Origin: Dugong dugon
Taxonomy: Eukaryota; Chordata; Mammalia; Sirenia; Dugongidae
NCBI GenBank assembly: GCA_030035585.1
Contig: CM057473.1
Span: forward strand, 7,490,501 to 7,554,500
Direction: 5' to 3'
Length of the DNA: 64,000 bases
Of this stretch, positions 49,940 to 60,194 are shown piece by piece; the first letter of the stretch is position 1; the number at the start of each line of letters is the position of its first letter. Both the position numbers and the translations under genes were made by a program. Under the pieces are notes generated by a model, which was not told the DNA's origin, did not search any database, and saw nothing but the letters and a program-made list of their open reading frames with translations.

Positions 49940-51662
49940 ATCAAAACAAACATCATCAATGGGAAATTCACCAGAGAACATTCAAATGGCCACCAATCAC
50001 ATGAAAAAGACGCTCAGCATCATTATCCATCAGAGAGATGCAAATCAAAACCACGATGCCGTATCATTTCACTCCCACTAGGACAGCTAAGATTTAAAAA
50101 AATGGAAAACAACAAATGTTGGTGAGGATGTGAAGAAATTGGAACCCTTATCCATTGCTGGTGGGATTGCAAAACAGTACAGCTGTTGTAGAAAACAGTG
50201 TAGCAGTTCCTCAAAAAATAAAAAATAGAACTACCATATGACCCAGCAATTCCACGCCTAGGTATATACCCAGAAGACTTGAAAGCTGAGACTCAAAAAG
50301 AGACTTGTATACCAGTGTTCATTGCAGCACTATTCACAATAGCCAAAAGGTAGAAACAACCCAAATGCCCATCAACAGATGAATGGATAAACAGAATGTG
50401 GTACATACCTACAGTGGAATACTACTCAGCTAGTAGGAGAAATGAAATCTTGATACATGCTACAGTATGGATGGAACTTGAAGACATTATGCTGAGTGAA
50501 GTAAGCCAATCACAAAAGGACAAATATTGTATGACATCACTTATATAAAAAGACAAGAAAAGGCAAATGTTTAGGGACCAAAGTTTATTAGTGGTTACCA
50601 GGGGTAGCAGGGACGGGAAAAGGGGGTTAATGATGATGGAAAAATTGCATTGATTAAGCTGATTATTGTAATTGCTGTCAATAAGTTGCACACCTGTAAA
50701 AAGTTGAATTGGTAGCGGTTGTGTGAAAGATATATTTACAACAATAACAAAAAAGAAGAAGAAGAGTAGTTGCTGAGGCTGCTAATGTATGACCAAACAC
50801 CTCATGGGATTTTGTTCCTTGGCTTGGAGGTTTAGGTTCATGGTTTCGTGGGACATCCTGGTTAATTGGCCTAGTAACATGTTTAGTGCTTCTCTTCTAC
50901 CTCCAGGTTTGTTGCGTAGTGCCTGAGATCTCAAAAGCTCGCAAGCAGCCATTTAGGGCACAACAGTTGGTCTCTATTCACCTGGAGCAACAGAGGAAAA
51001 AGTGCAGTCAGGAATAAGAGAAGGGTATGGAATGGGTAGTAATTGCCTCCATAATCAACTGCCGCCTTTACCATTAGACCAGAAGAACTGGATGGTGCCT
51101 GACTACCATTACTGAATATTTTGATCAAAGATTCCATAGAATAATCCTGATCAAAAGGGGGGAAATGCAGAACATAATTTCAAATGCTCATGGACTTCAG
51201 ACTTTCTTAAGCCATGGAGGGTGAATGAACCCCTGAAACTATTGCCCTGAGATAATCTTTAAACCTTAAACCAAAAATATCCCCTGAAGTCTTCTTAAAA
51301 CCAAACAACAGTTTAGTTTATCTAGTAAAAAAGGTCTGCCTTGAGCTTTATGTTTTTTTAAGAACTATATGGGATCAAATTGACAACAGCAACTTGAAAG
51401 ATTTGACAGGAACCTTAGGGGGCAGTGAGTTTATGTGAATGAGAGAGGAACAATTCACAAAAGGAGGGTGAGAACGTTTGCCCAACTCAAAGAATGTAAT
51501 CAATGTCACTAAATTGTCCGCATAAGAACTGTTCAGAAAAAAAGATAATGGTGATAGATTGTGATAAATGGAACTAATGTCACTGAACAATTTGTGTGGG
51601 AATTTTCAAATGGGAACCTAATTTGCTGTATATGTTTTCACCAAAAACTCAATAAAATATTG
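49940..51662 (+). mobile_element. 5'-truncated L1, ~1.7 kb
   Basis: ACCAGAGAACATTCAAATGG, CCACGATGCCGTATCATTTC, ATATGACCCAGCAATTCCAC, AGCACTATTCACAATAGCCA, AGTGGTTACCAGGGGTAGCA, then a long 3' UTR ending CAAAAACTCAATAAAATATT. Like 37010-39650 in its 3' end. ORF2 codons are broken. Confidence 0.9.
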
Positions 51663-52470
51663 TTTATCAAAACAATACGAAATTTTTAAAAATTTGATAC
51701 AGTCTTTGCAAAACAGAAACAACAAGCAGAAAAGTAATAAAGCCGAGTGGTAAGGGTAGTATACAGAAACGTTTTCTCGTTGCGCTCTATGTTTGGTAGA
51801 GACACACTGCACATTTGGCTCAAAGTTTCCAGCAGTTAAAGTAAGGAGAGAAGCAAAAAGATCGCAAGATTCAGAGACCATAAAATAAAAACACACAGGT
51901 TAAATCATTAGATCCATTTTCCCATGAGTCACATAAAAATGAAATATTGACATCCACAACAAAACAGGCCTAGAATAGAGACAACAGTCTATTACATTTA
52001 GGTGGTCCTTTTAATATCCTTTGTGATCAGACAATTGCATGACACCAAAATGCAATTTATCAAACTCAATTCTCCAAAGAACTAGAACTTCGATGATCTG
52101 GCTTGATCCAAGGGCAAGTCTTATTGTGTAAATGAGAATGTACTGCCTGCCATTCAAGGGATTTCCCACAAACCATTTTTGCAATAAGGCTTTTAATAAG
52201 GGTTGGCTATAGGATGGTTAAAAGTTATATCTCAAACTAGAATCCCAGGTGCATATATTCTCTGTAGTGGAGTAGGGCAAAGAAAACCTGGAAAGTAAAC
52301 AAGGCATACGCATGAATGATGGCTATTCTATGTCCATAGAAAGTACCTTCAAAAAGAACCAATACTGTACCCTCAAGAAACTTGTGGATTCACTTCAAAA
52401 TATAAATAAATGGGAAAGTAAGACACAAAAACTCTACAACACAAAGAATTACTATACTAATTTTTAGCCT
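51663..52470. other. Unassigned AT-rich DNA
   Basis: No family recognised between the L1 and the RTE start. The reverse ORF 51618-51896 has no domain. Confidence 0.3.
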
Positions 52471-52511
52471 GAATTTTTTTCAATTTCAATACAAATACTG
52501 CCAGTCAACAG

Positions 52512-52790
52512 TTGTTCAAAAGCAGCTGCAGCAGTATATTGACAGGGAACTGCCAGAAATTTATGCCGGATTTAGAAGAGGATGTGGAACCAGGGATATC
52601 ATTGCTGATGTTGAATGGATCCTGGCTGAAATACCAGAAAGATGTTTGCCTGTGTTTTATTAACTATGCAAACGCATTGGACTGTGTGGATCATAAAAAA
52701 TTATGGATAACATTGCCAAGAACAGGAATTCCAGAACACTTGATTGTGCTTGTGGGGAACCTGTACACAGATCGAGAGGCAGTCATTTGA
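52512..52790 (+). pseudogene. RTE reverse transcriptase, motif A part
   Basis: Decayed RTE protein. A frame change near 52615 separates LPDLEEDVEPGIS-type sequence from LKYQKDVCLCFINYANALD and CVDHKKLWITL. In BovB/RTE proteins the motif A block reads FIDYAKAFD, whose first Asp is catalytic; here it is Asn (FIN). The frame stops at 52790, and the continuation is displaced past the L1. Confidence 0.88.
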
Positions 52791-52832
52791 ACAGAGCAAG
52801 GGGATACTGCGCTGTTTAAAGTCAGGAAAGGT

Positions 52833-54962
52833 CAAAACAGCCTGGTACTGGTACAACAACAGATACATTGACCAATGGAACAGAATTGAGAACCCAGATA
52901 TAAATCCATCCACGTACGGTCACCTGATCTTTGACAAGTGCCCAAAGTCCATCAAATCGGGAAAAGACAGTCTTTTTAACAAATGGTGCTGGGAAAACTG
53001 GATGTTCATCTGCAAAAAAGAAAATGAAACAGGACCCATACCTCACACCACACACAAAAACTAGTTCAAAATGGACCGAAGACCTATTTATAAAACCAAA
53101 AACTATGAAGAGCATAGAAGAAAAACAGGATCAACGCTAGAGCCCTAATGTACGGCATTAACAGGATACAAACCATAACTAACAACACACAAACTCCAGA
53201 AGATAAACTAGATAACTGGGATCTTCTAAAAATTAAACACTTAAACTCATCAGAAGACTTCACCAAAAGAGTAAAAAGAGAACCTACAGACTGGAAAAAA
53301 AATTTTGGCTATGACAATTCCAACAAAGGTCTAATCTCTAAAATCTACAGGAAAATCCAACGCCTCCACAACAAAAAGACCAATAATCCAATTAAAAAAC
53401 GTGCAAAGGAAATAAATAGACACTTCACCAAAGAAGACATTCAAGCAACTAACAGACACATGAGGAAATGCTCACGATCACTAGCCATTAGAGAAATGCA
53501 AATCAAAACCACAAAGAGATACCATCTCACCCCAGCATTACTGGCACCAATCAAAAAAACAAAATAACAAATGTTGGAGAGGCTGTGGGGAGATTGGAAC
53601 TCTTATGCACTGCTGGCAGGAATGCAAAATGGTACAACCATTTTGGTAAACGATATGGCGCTTCCTTAAAAAGCTAGAAATAGAAATATCATAAAATCCA
53701 GCAATCCCACTCCTAGGAATATATCCTAGAGAAATAAGAGCCATCACATGAATAGACATATGCACACCCATGTTCACTGCAGCATTGTTCACAATAGCAA
53801 AAAGATGGAAGCAACCTAGATGCCCATCAACAGATGAATGGAGAAACAAACTATGGTCCATACACACAATGGAGTACTACACAACGAGAAAGAACAATGA
53901 CGAATCTGCAAAGAATCTCACAACATGGATGAATCCGGAGGGCATTGTGCTGAGTAAAATAAGTGAATCATAAAAGGACAAACATTGTATGAGACCATTA
54001 CTATAAAAATTCATGGAAAGGTTTACACATGAAAAGAAATAATCTTTGATGGTTACAAGGGAGGGGAGGCGTGTGGGTGGAAATACACTGAATAGAAAGT
54101 AGATAAGTGGTATCTTTGGTGAAGGGTAAGATAGTACACAATACTGGGGAAGCCAGCATAGCTTGTACAAGGCAAGGTCATGGAAGGTCCACAGACACAT
54201 CCAAACTCTCTGAGGGATTGAATTACTGGGCTGAGGGCTTTGGGGACCATGGTCTTGGGGAACATCTAGCTCAATTGGCGTAACATAGTTTATAAAGAAA
54301 ATGCTCTACATTCTACTTTGGTGAGTAGCGTCTGGGGTCTTAAAAGCTTGTGAGTTGCCATCTAAGATACTCCACCGGTCTCACCCTTTCGGGAACAAGG
54401 GAGAATGAAGAAAACCAAAGACACAAGGGAAAGATTAGTCCAAAGGACTAATGGACTACAGCTACCATAGCCTTCACCAGACTGAGTCCAGCATAACTAG
54501 AGGGTGCCCGGCTACCACCACTGACTGCTCTGACAAGCATCACAACAGAGGGTTCCAGACAGAGATGGAGAAAAATGTAGAACAAAATTCTAACACGCAA
54601 AAAAGACCAGACTTACTGGCCTAACAGAGACTGGAGAAAGCCCGAGAGTATGGCCTCAGGACATCCTTTTAGTTCAGTAATGAAGTCACTCCTGAGGTGC
54701 ACCCTTCAGCCAAAGATTAGACAGGCCCATAAAACAAAACGACACTAAAGGGGCACACCAGCCCAGGGGCAAGGACTAGAAGGCAGGAGGAGACAGGAAT
54801 GCTGGTAATAGGGAACCCAAGGTCAAGAAGGGAGAGTGCTGACATGTTGTGGGGTTGGTAACCAATGTCACAAAACAATACGTGGACTAATTGTTTAATG
54901 AGAAGCTAGTTTGTTCTGTAAACCTTCATCTAAAGCACAATAATAAAAAATAAAATAAAAAT
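52833..54962 (+). mobile_element. 5'-truncated L1 inside the RTE, 15-bp TSD
   Basis: 2.13 kb, starting in ORF2 at CAAAACAGCCTGGTACTGGT and ending in a 3' UTR with AAAGCACAATAATAAAAAAT. Perfect TSD AAAGTCAGGAAAGGT at 52818-52832 and 54963-54977, both RTE sequence. 3' UTR of the young type (CAGGGGCAAGGACTAGAAGG, TGTGGGGTTGGTAACCAATG), without the extra 115-bp block. Confidence 0.97.
53148..53973 (+). pseudogene. L1 ORF2 C-terminal remnant
   Basis: 53148-53567 gives NNTQTPEDKLDNWDLLKIK, KNFGYDNSNKGLISKIYRK and [20 protein letters not shown]. 53770-53973 resumes in another frame with [20 protein letters not shown] and [15 protein letters not shown]. Frameshift near 53565, so non-functional. Confidence 0.92.
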
Positions 54963-54977
54963 AAAGTCAGGAAAGGT

Positions 54978-55229
54978 ATGTGTCAGTGTTGTATCCTTTC
55001 ACCATACCTATTCAATCTGTACGCTGAGCAGATAATCCAAGAAGCCAGACTATGTGAAGAGCGGGGCATCAGGGCTGGAGGAAGACTCACTGACAACCTG
55101 CGCTATGCAGATAACACAACCTTGCTTGCTGAAGGTGAAGGGGACTTGAAACACTTATTGATGAAGATCAAAGACCACAGCCCTCAGTATGGATTACACC
55201 TCAACATAAAGAAACAGAAACCCTCATAA
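54978..55229 (+). pseudogene. RTE reverse transcriptase, motif C part
   Basis: Continues the RT: CCILSPYLFNLYAEQIIQEA, GGRLTDNLRYADNTTLLAEG, KHLLMKIKDHSPQYGLHLNI. The catalytic YADD box is YADN. With the Asn in motif A, both conserved aspartates are altered. The frame ends at 55229 after KKQKPS. Confidence 0.92.
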
Positions 55230-55885
55230 CTGAACCAATAAGCAACATCATGATAAACGGAGAAAACATTGAAGTTGTCAAGGATTTCATTTTACTACGA
55301 CCCACAATCAACACCCACAGAAGCAGCAGTCAAGAAATCAAAAGACGCATTGCACTGGGTAAATCTGCTGCAAAAGACCTTTAAAGTGTTGAAAAGCCAA
55401 GTTAGCACCTTGAAGACCAAGGTGCGCCTGACCTGAACCATGGCGTTTTCAGTCGCCTCATATGCATGCAAAAGCTAGACAATGAATAAGGAAGACTGAA
55501 GATGAATTGATGCCTTTGAATTGAGGTGTTGGCAAAGAACACTGAATATACCACGGGCTACCAAAGAACGAACAAATCTGTCTTGGAAGAAATACAACCA
55601 GAATGTTCCTTAGAAGCAAGAATGGTGAGAATATGTCTCACATACTTTGGACATGTTATCAGGAGGGATCAGTCCCTGGAGAAGGACATCACGCTTGGTA
55701 AAGTAGAGGGTCAGCGAAAAACAGGAAGACCCTCAATAGAATGGATTGACACAGTGGCTGCAACAATGGGCTCAAGCATAACAGCTAGGATGGCACAGGA
55801 CCAGGCAGTGTTTCATTCTGTTGTACGTACAGTCGCTATGAGTCAGAACCGACTCTACAGCACTTAACAACAACGACAGTTGTCT

Positions 55886-56121
55886 TTCAAGGAAAAAAAA
55901 AACTCGGTAAAGTACCAAAAGGACATCTTATTTTAAGTAATATTGCTTTCTAGTGAATCCTCCAAGGTAAATTAGTAAATTTATTTATCTTAAAGTTAAT
56001 TAAATATTCTTTAACAAATAATTTGACTTGCTCAATGGAATTGTTGAATACAAAGTAAGTGAATGTTGGAAAATTCTTGCCAAAAAGGATGATTGGGGTT
56101 TTAGAGTGGCTGTGGTATACT
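55886..56121. other. Unassigned AT-rich DNA
   Basis: No family recognised. Confidence 0.3.
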
Positions 56122-56335
56122 GAAGGAGCCCTGGTGGCACAGTGGTTAAAGCACTTGGCTGCTAACCGAAAGGTCGTCAGCAGTTCGAACCACCAGCCAC
56201 TCTGAAGGAGAAAGATGTGACAGTCTCCTTTTGTAAACATTTACAGCCTTGGAAGCCCTAAGGGGCACTTCTACTCTGTCCTATAGGGTCACTATGCATC
56301 AGAATTGACTCATTGACAGTGGGTTTGGGTTTTTT
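56122..56335 (+). mobile_element. AfroSINE type C
   Basis: GGAGCCCTGGTGGCACAGTG head, AAAGGTCGTCAGCAGTTCGA with a GTC duplication, GGAGAAAGATGTGACAGTCT, TTGACAGTGGGTTTGGG end. Confidence 0.94.
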
Positions 56336-56339
56336 GGTA

Positions 56340-56720
56340 GTATATTAGCTGAACTCTTGTCCCCAGTTTTCATGCCCTCTTGTATCAACACTCTTTGATA
56401 GTGCCTCCCACATTGACTCTGGACGTGGCCATGTGACATACTTTGGCCAATGGGCAGTAGCAAATTTGACAAAGTACTTGCGTATTTCTGCTTGCTCTCT
56501 TGGAACTCTCCACTGCCATGATAGCTTGCTGGCGGATGAGACCATGTGAGACAGAGATGAATAGTCCCAGCTGAGGCCTCCGAAACCAGTCAACACCCAG
56601 CTGACCACAAGTACATAAGCAAGCCCTGTCTGATACAGCCACACTTGGTCAAGACCAGCCAAACTCCCCAATCAATGCTAGGTTTGTGAGCAATAATAAG
56701 TGGCTGTTGTTTTAAGCCAC
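56340..56720 (+). repeat. MLT1-type MaLR LTR, ancient
   Basis: CCACATTGACTCTGGACGTG, GCCATGTGACATACTTTGGC, CAATGGGCAGTAGCAAATTT, GTGAGCAATAATAAGTGGCT, GTTGTTTTAAGCCAC: the textbook order of MLT1 LTRs. The last bases (AAGTTTTGGGG...) are missing because the next LTR starts at 56721. Confidence 0.8.
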
Positions 56721-57180
56721 TGTCATGGATTGAATTGTGTCCCCCAAAAAATACGTGCATTAATTTGGCTAGGCCACGATTCCCAGTATTGTGTAATTGT
56801 CAACCATTTTGTCATCTGATGTGATTTTCCTATGTGTTTTAAATCCTATCTCTGTAATGTTAATGAGATGGGATTAGCAGCAGTCATGTTGATAGAACAG
56901 GATTCAATCTACAAGATTAGATTGTTTTAAGCCAATCTCAGAGAGACAAGGGGACCTCATACCATCAATAAAGCAGCTACAGGAGCAGAGCATCTCCTTT
57001 GGACCCAGGATACCTGTGCCTAAGAAGCTCCAGAGCCAACAGAGAGAGGAAGCCTTCCCCTAGAGCTGGCAACATCTATTCTAACAACTTCCTCCAGAGC
57101 TGACAGAAAGAGAAAGCCTTCGCCTGGAGCTGGCACCCTGAATTCAGACTTCTAGCCTACTAGACTGTGAGAGAATACAT
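56721..57180 (+). mobile_element. MaLR-like LTR (family 1), 3'-truncated
   Basis: TGTCATGGATTGAATTGTGT start, TTAATTTGGCTAGGCCACGA, TCATGTTGATAGAACAGGAT, GATTAGATTGTTTTAAGCCA interior, up to CTAGACTGTGAGAGAATACA. A GCCTTCCCCTAGAGCTGGCA block is repeated in modified form (57048-57070 and 57117-57140). The usual GTTAAAGCCATCC end is missing. Confidence 0.85.
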
Positions 57181-57439
57181 CTGCATACATGACCTCAGCC
57201 TAATCTATATCCCACTTCTGAATCCAAACATGCCCCCCACCCCACCCCGCATCAGCATTTGGAGTGAAGGAAGTATAAGCTATCTGGACCATAACACCCA
57301 CCCTGATGCTTAGCTCACAAGAGATTCAAATCATCTGGAAACAATCCTCTTTGACTGTCACCAGAAAAAAGTTTTAGCAGTGACCACTGAAACCATCTAC
57401 ACCCACAAACTTACTATCCACATTAGCATGACTTTACTA
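57181..57439. other. Unassigned DNA
   Basis: No recognisable family. A C-rich stretch (CCCCCCACCCCACCCCGC) lies at 57232-57250. Confidence 0.3.
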
Positions 57440-57825
57440 TTCCACTGTCTTCAACGCTGGTCTCCTAGTTCTACTGCCTCCGTTTCTCTGCCATCACTTC
57501 TCACCGACTTCAATGTTACAGCTCTCTCTCTTGGTCTCCTGGTTCCAGGAGCTTCCCATTGCAGGAATCCTGGGTCCAATGGGTGCACTCCGCTCCTGGC
57601 TCTTCTTCCTTGGTGGTAGTGAGATCCTCTCTTCCCGCCCCTGGAATGGCTCTTTTTAAGCCTAGAAAGATGGTAAAACTGACCGATCTCCTTGGTGGGC
57701 CACAATTCCTTTATTTGCACAGTCCCACCCAATCACTTGGGTGGGAGTTACAAGACCATGGGGAGAAAGGCCACATAAAAGCGATCCATCACCCGGCAAC
57801 TCTACTATCATTCAACCTTTGTTTA
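57440..57825 (-). mobile_element. Divergent LTR-like sequence related to family 1
   Basis: GTCTCCTGGTTCCAGGAGCT, CCTGGGTCCAATGGGTGCAC, GGTGGTAGTGAGATCCTCTC correspond to the reverse-strand interior of the 47301 LTR (TCTAGGAGCTTC, GGATGCACTC, GGTAGGAGGTCCC). Ends not resolved. Confidence 0.5.
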
Positions 57826-58020
57826 TTGTAAAAAATATATATATATAACACATTTGCCAATTCAGCTTTTAGTGTACCATCTAGTGCTATCAATTGATTA
57901 TAATCAGCACCAAATTTCACCATAAACACTCACTAATTCCTAAACATTGGCCCTCCCTCATTCAATCTTTTTTAATCAACAATCTGTTGACGTGGGAGGA
58001 TTCAGAGGTCAGGTTTTGAA
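57826..58020 (-). mobile_element. L1 3' end scrap, reverse
   Basis: AAAAATATATATATATAACA, CATTTGCCAATTCAGCTTTT, and CATAAACACTCACTAATTCC resemble the complement of an old L1 3' UTR. Weak. Confidence 0.35.
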
Positions 58021-58040
58021 AGATTCTAGGAGAGTAAAAG

Positions 58041-58238
58041 TCCCTGGGTGGCGAATGGTTAACGTGCTCAGCTGCTTACTGAAAGGTTGGAAGTTTGAGT
58101 CTACCTAGAGGCACCTCAGAAGAAAGGCCTGGTGATCTACTTCCAAAAAGTCAGCCATTGAAAACCCTGTGGAGCACAGTTCTACTCTAACACTCATGGG
58201 GTTGTCATGAGCTGGAATTGCCTGGATAGCAACTGATT
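58041..58238 (+). mobile_element. AfroSINE type B with 13-bp TSD
   Basis: TCCCTGGGTGGCGAATGGTT head, CTAGAGGCACCTCAGAAGAA, GAGCACAGTTCTACTCTAAC, ATGGGGTTGTCATGAGCTGG. TSD AGGAGAGTAAAAG (58028-58040) and AGGAGCGTAAAAG (58239-58251), one mismatch. Confidence 0.94.
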
Positions 58239-58495
58239 AGGAGCGTAAAAGGGATTTCCACCAGCTGTCTGCTGGTTTGTCATACTGTGGTGGCTTTGCA
58301 TGTTGCTATGAAGTTATTGGCACCAGTATTTCAAATACCATCAGGGTCAGCCATGGTGGATAGATTTCAGCAGAGCTTCCGGACTAAGACAGACTAGGAA
58401 GAAAGGCCTAGTGATCTAAAAATTAACCAATGAAGATACATGGATCATAACAGATTATTGTCTAATGTAATGCTGGAAAATGAACTCCTTCGGTT

Positions 58496-59187
58496 GTTTG
58501 TTGTGCCATTGAGTCAATTTCCACTCATAGTAGAACTGTGACAGAGCAGAACTGCCCTATAGGGTATTCTCAGCTGCAACTGGAAGAGGCTGATTAGGCC
58601 CAGCTCACTATTATTACTCCCCATTGCTGACCGCCACATTGTCTCATGATCTTGTCTTTCCCTCTGGTTCCAGTGTCTACAAAAGGTTTAAGATTAACCG
58701 ATGTTCCTCCTTGGAGGGTGGAAAACAAGTGATAATGATCTAGGGAAGAAAAACCAAACAAAGCACTCATCTTGTGACAAGAAAACCAGGATGTCGCCAG
58801 ATAACCCCCAAGAGTACCAGTAAAAGATTAACTCATCAGAGACATGACCACCTCAAGGGGGAACTAACACAAACTTTTAAACCCACAATCCCGTCCCCTA
58901 TAAAAGCCTTCAGCCGATCTCCAGTTGGAGGAATCTATTCCCCTCTGTCTCCTATATATATACGTTTTTTTGATGAATCTATTCCCCTCTGTCTCCTATA
59001 TATCAATATATAATAAACCTCTTGCTGCTCACCTCACCCGTCTCAGAATTGGCTATTGCGGCAGGCGGCTCCATTCCGCGTTATGGCGGTAACACAATTT
59101 TTACAGAAGCAGATTGCCAGGTCTTTTCTCCCTCAGAACCATTGGGTTAGCAGTCCAACACTTTTGTTTTTGCCACCAGGACTCCTT
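58496..59187 (-). mobile_element. AfroSINE (C-like) inside type E, itself split by an LTR
   Basis: Left part 58496-58580: GTTGTGCCATTGAGTCAATT, CAGAGCAGAACTGCCCTATA, TCTCAGCTGCAAC. Right part 59095-59187: CAATTTTTACAGAAGCAGAT, TGCCAGGTCTTTTCTCCCTC, GTTTTTGCCACCAGGACTCC. ACTCCTT occurs at 58486-58492 and at the outer right boundary, a possible TSD. Confidence 0.85.
58581..59094 (+). mobile_element. Solitary ERV LTR, copy 2
   Basis: 514 bp, TGGAAGAGGCTG start and CGGTAACA end, the same family as 18395-18897. Near its 3' end GAATCTATTCCCCTCTGTCT occurs twice (from 58926 and from 58974), whereas copy 1 has it once. AATAAA lies in ATATATAATAAACCTCTTGC. Flanks CAAC (58577-58580) and CAAT (59095-59098) are a plausible 4-bp TSD. 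Confidence 0.88.
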
Positions 59188-59379
59188 AGTTAGAAGGCAC
59201 TTAAAATACACGGTGGCCGCTAGCAACAGACTCAAACACACCATCCTAAAGATGGTGCAGTACCAGGCAATGTTTCGTCCTGTTATAAAGCGGGTCGTCA
59301 TGAGTCAGAGCCATCTTGAGGGCAACTAACAAAAACAAAGGGGATTTCTATTTCCCGGAAGAAGCAGAAAAAGGGAATA

Positions 59380-59620
59380 TAGATACCGGTTAAGAACGTG
59401 CGTTTTGTTTTTAAATCCATCTGGGTAGGAATCTTGGCTTTAACATTTCCTAGCTTTGCGGTCTTGGGGAAATTATTTACTACGTGTGAACTTCAGTTTC
59501 CCCTTCTATAAAATGGAGATAATAGTTAACTCGTTAAGATTGGCCGTTAGCTAAGATATTATACGTAAAGCAAATAACAGAGCCTGGAACATATGAGTCC
59601 TTGATACGTTGCTGTCTTCA
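59380..59620 (+). repeat. MIR SINE
   Basis: ACCGGTTAAGAACGTGCGTT, TGGGTAGGAATCTTGGCTTT, TTCCTAGCTTTGCGGTCTTG, ACTTCAGTTTCCCCTTCTAT, AAATGGAGATAATAGTTAAC, CAGAGCCTGGAACATATGAG. Almost a full MIR, just upstream of the CCT8 promoter. Confidence 0.88.
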
Positions 59621-60016
59621 TTAATGATTTTAATCTTCACCGTCACGTCCCCAGCACTTCCTACAACGCCTAGCACACAGGCGACGCTCCACTCTGTGTG
59701 TGTACATACGTATACATATATATACGTTTTTATGAGGACGGGTGCTCTGCCTTGGAAAGAAGAGGCACACTTGCCCTGATGTTGGTGGCTGAGTCTGGGA
59801 TATTAAGCCCAGGAGTGGTGGTTTCCAGGTCAGAAACCACAAAAAATCAACCTCCCCCCGCCAACACTCGATTGCGAGAAAAACCCTCAGCCTCACACCC
59901 AAACGGCCTAGGCTTCTTGCGCGTCTGTTGACCGGAATGCGCGGCCTGCGACTAGCCCGATTGATCGACTTGATCGAAGATCGTCTACTCAGTTCTGGCT
60001 GCGGGAGCTGCCCTCG

Positions 60017-60027
60017 TTCTCGCGAGG
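60017..60027 (+). promoter_or_regulatory. TCTCGCGAGA-like promoter element
   Basis: TTCTCGCGAGG contains TCTCGCGAG, nine of ten bases of the palindromic TCTCGCGAGA element known from many mammalian CpG-island and bidirectional promoters. It lies 168 bp upstream of the CCT8 start codon. Factor binding is not shown by the sequence. Confidence 0.6.
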
Positions 60028-60194
60028 CTTCATCCCTGGCGGCTGAGGACTAAATTAGAGGGAAGGGCGTGCCCAGCTGGAGCCAGTGGGAGCGTGAGGC
60101 CGCGGCACGCAGCGCTCCCAGGAGGCTGTTCGCGCTCCTCGCTTCCTCCAGGAGCTGCCGAGAGAGCGCGTGAGCGTCTCTGTACAGCCTGGCC

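Larger units (their letters stand above)
52475..55885 (+). mobile_element. RTE (BovB-like) LINE, ~1.3 kb net, split by an L1
   Basis: The longest RTE here: 52475-52832 plus 54963-55885. It includes the reverse transcriptase palm (52512-52790 and 54978-55229), the linker (IEVVKDFIL at 55270) and the C-terminal block SLEKDITLGKVEGQRKTGRP (55526-55867). It ends TCAGAACCGACTCTACAGC and ACTTAACAACAACGACAG. The 5' end (endonuclease) is absent. Frameshifts and stops make it dead. Confidence 0.93.
58255..59337 (+). mobile_element. Type E element, outermost layer of a three-level nest
   Basis: Left part 58255-58494: GTTTGTCATACTGTGGTGGC, TATTTCAAATACCATCAGGG, TTTCAGCAGAGCTTCCGGAC, AATGCTGGAAAATGAACTCC. 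Right part 59188-59337: GAAGGCACTTAAAATACACG, GTGGCCGCTAGCAACAGACT, CGTCATGAGTCAGAGCCATC, GGCAACTAACAAAAACAAAG. The gap holds an AfroSINE that itself contains an LTR. Confidence 0.85.
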
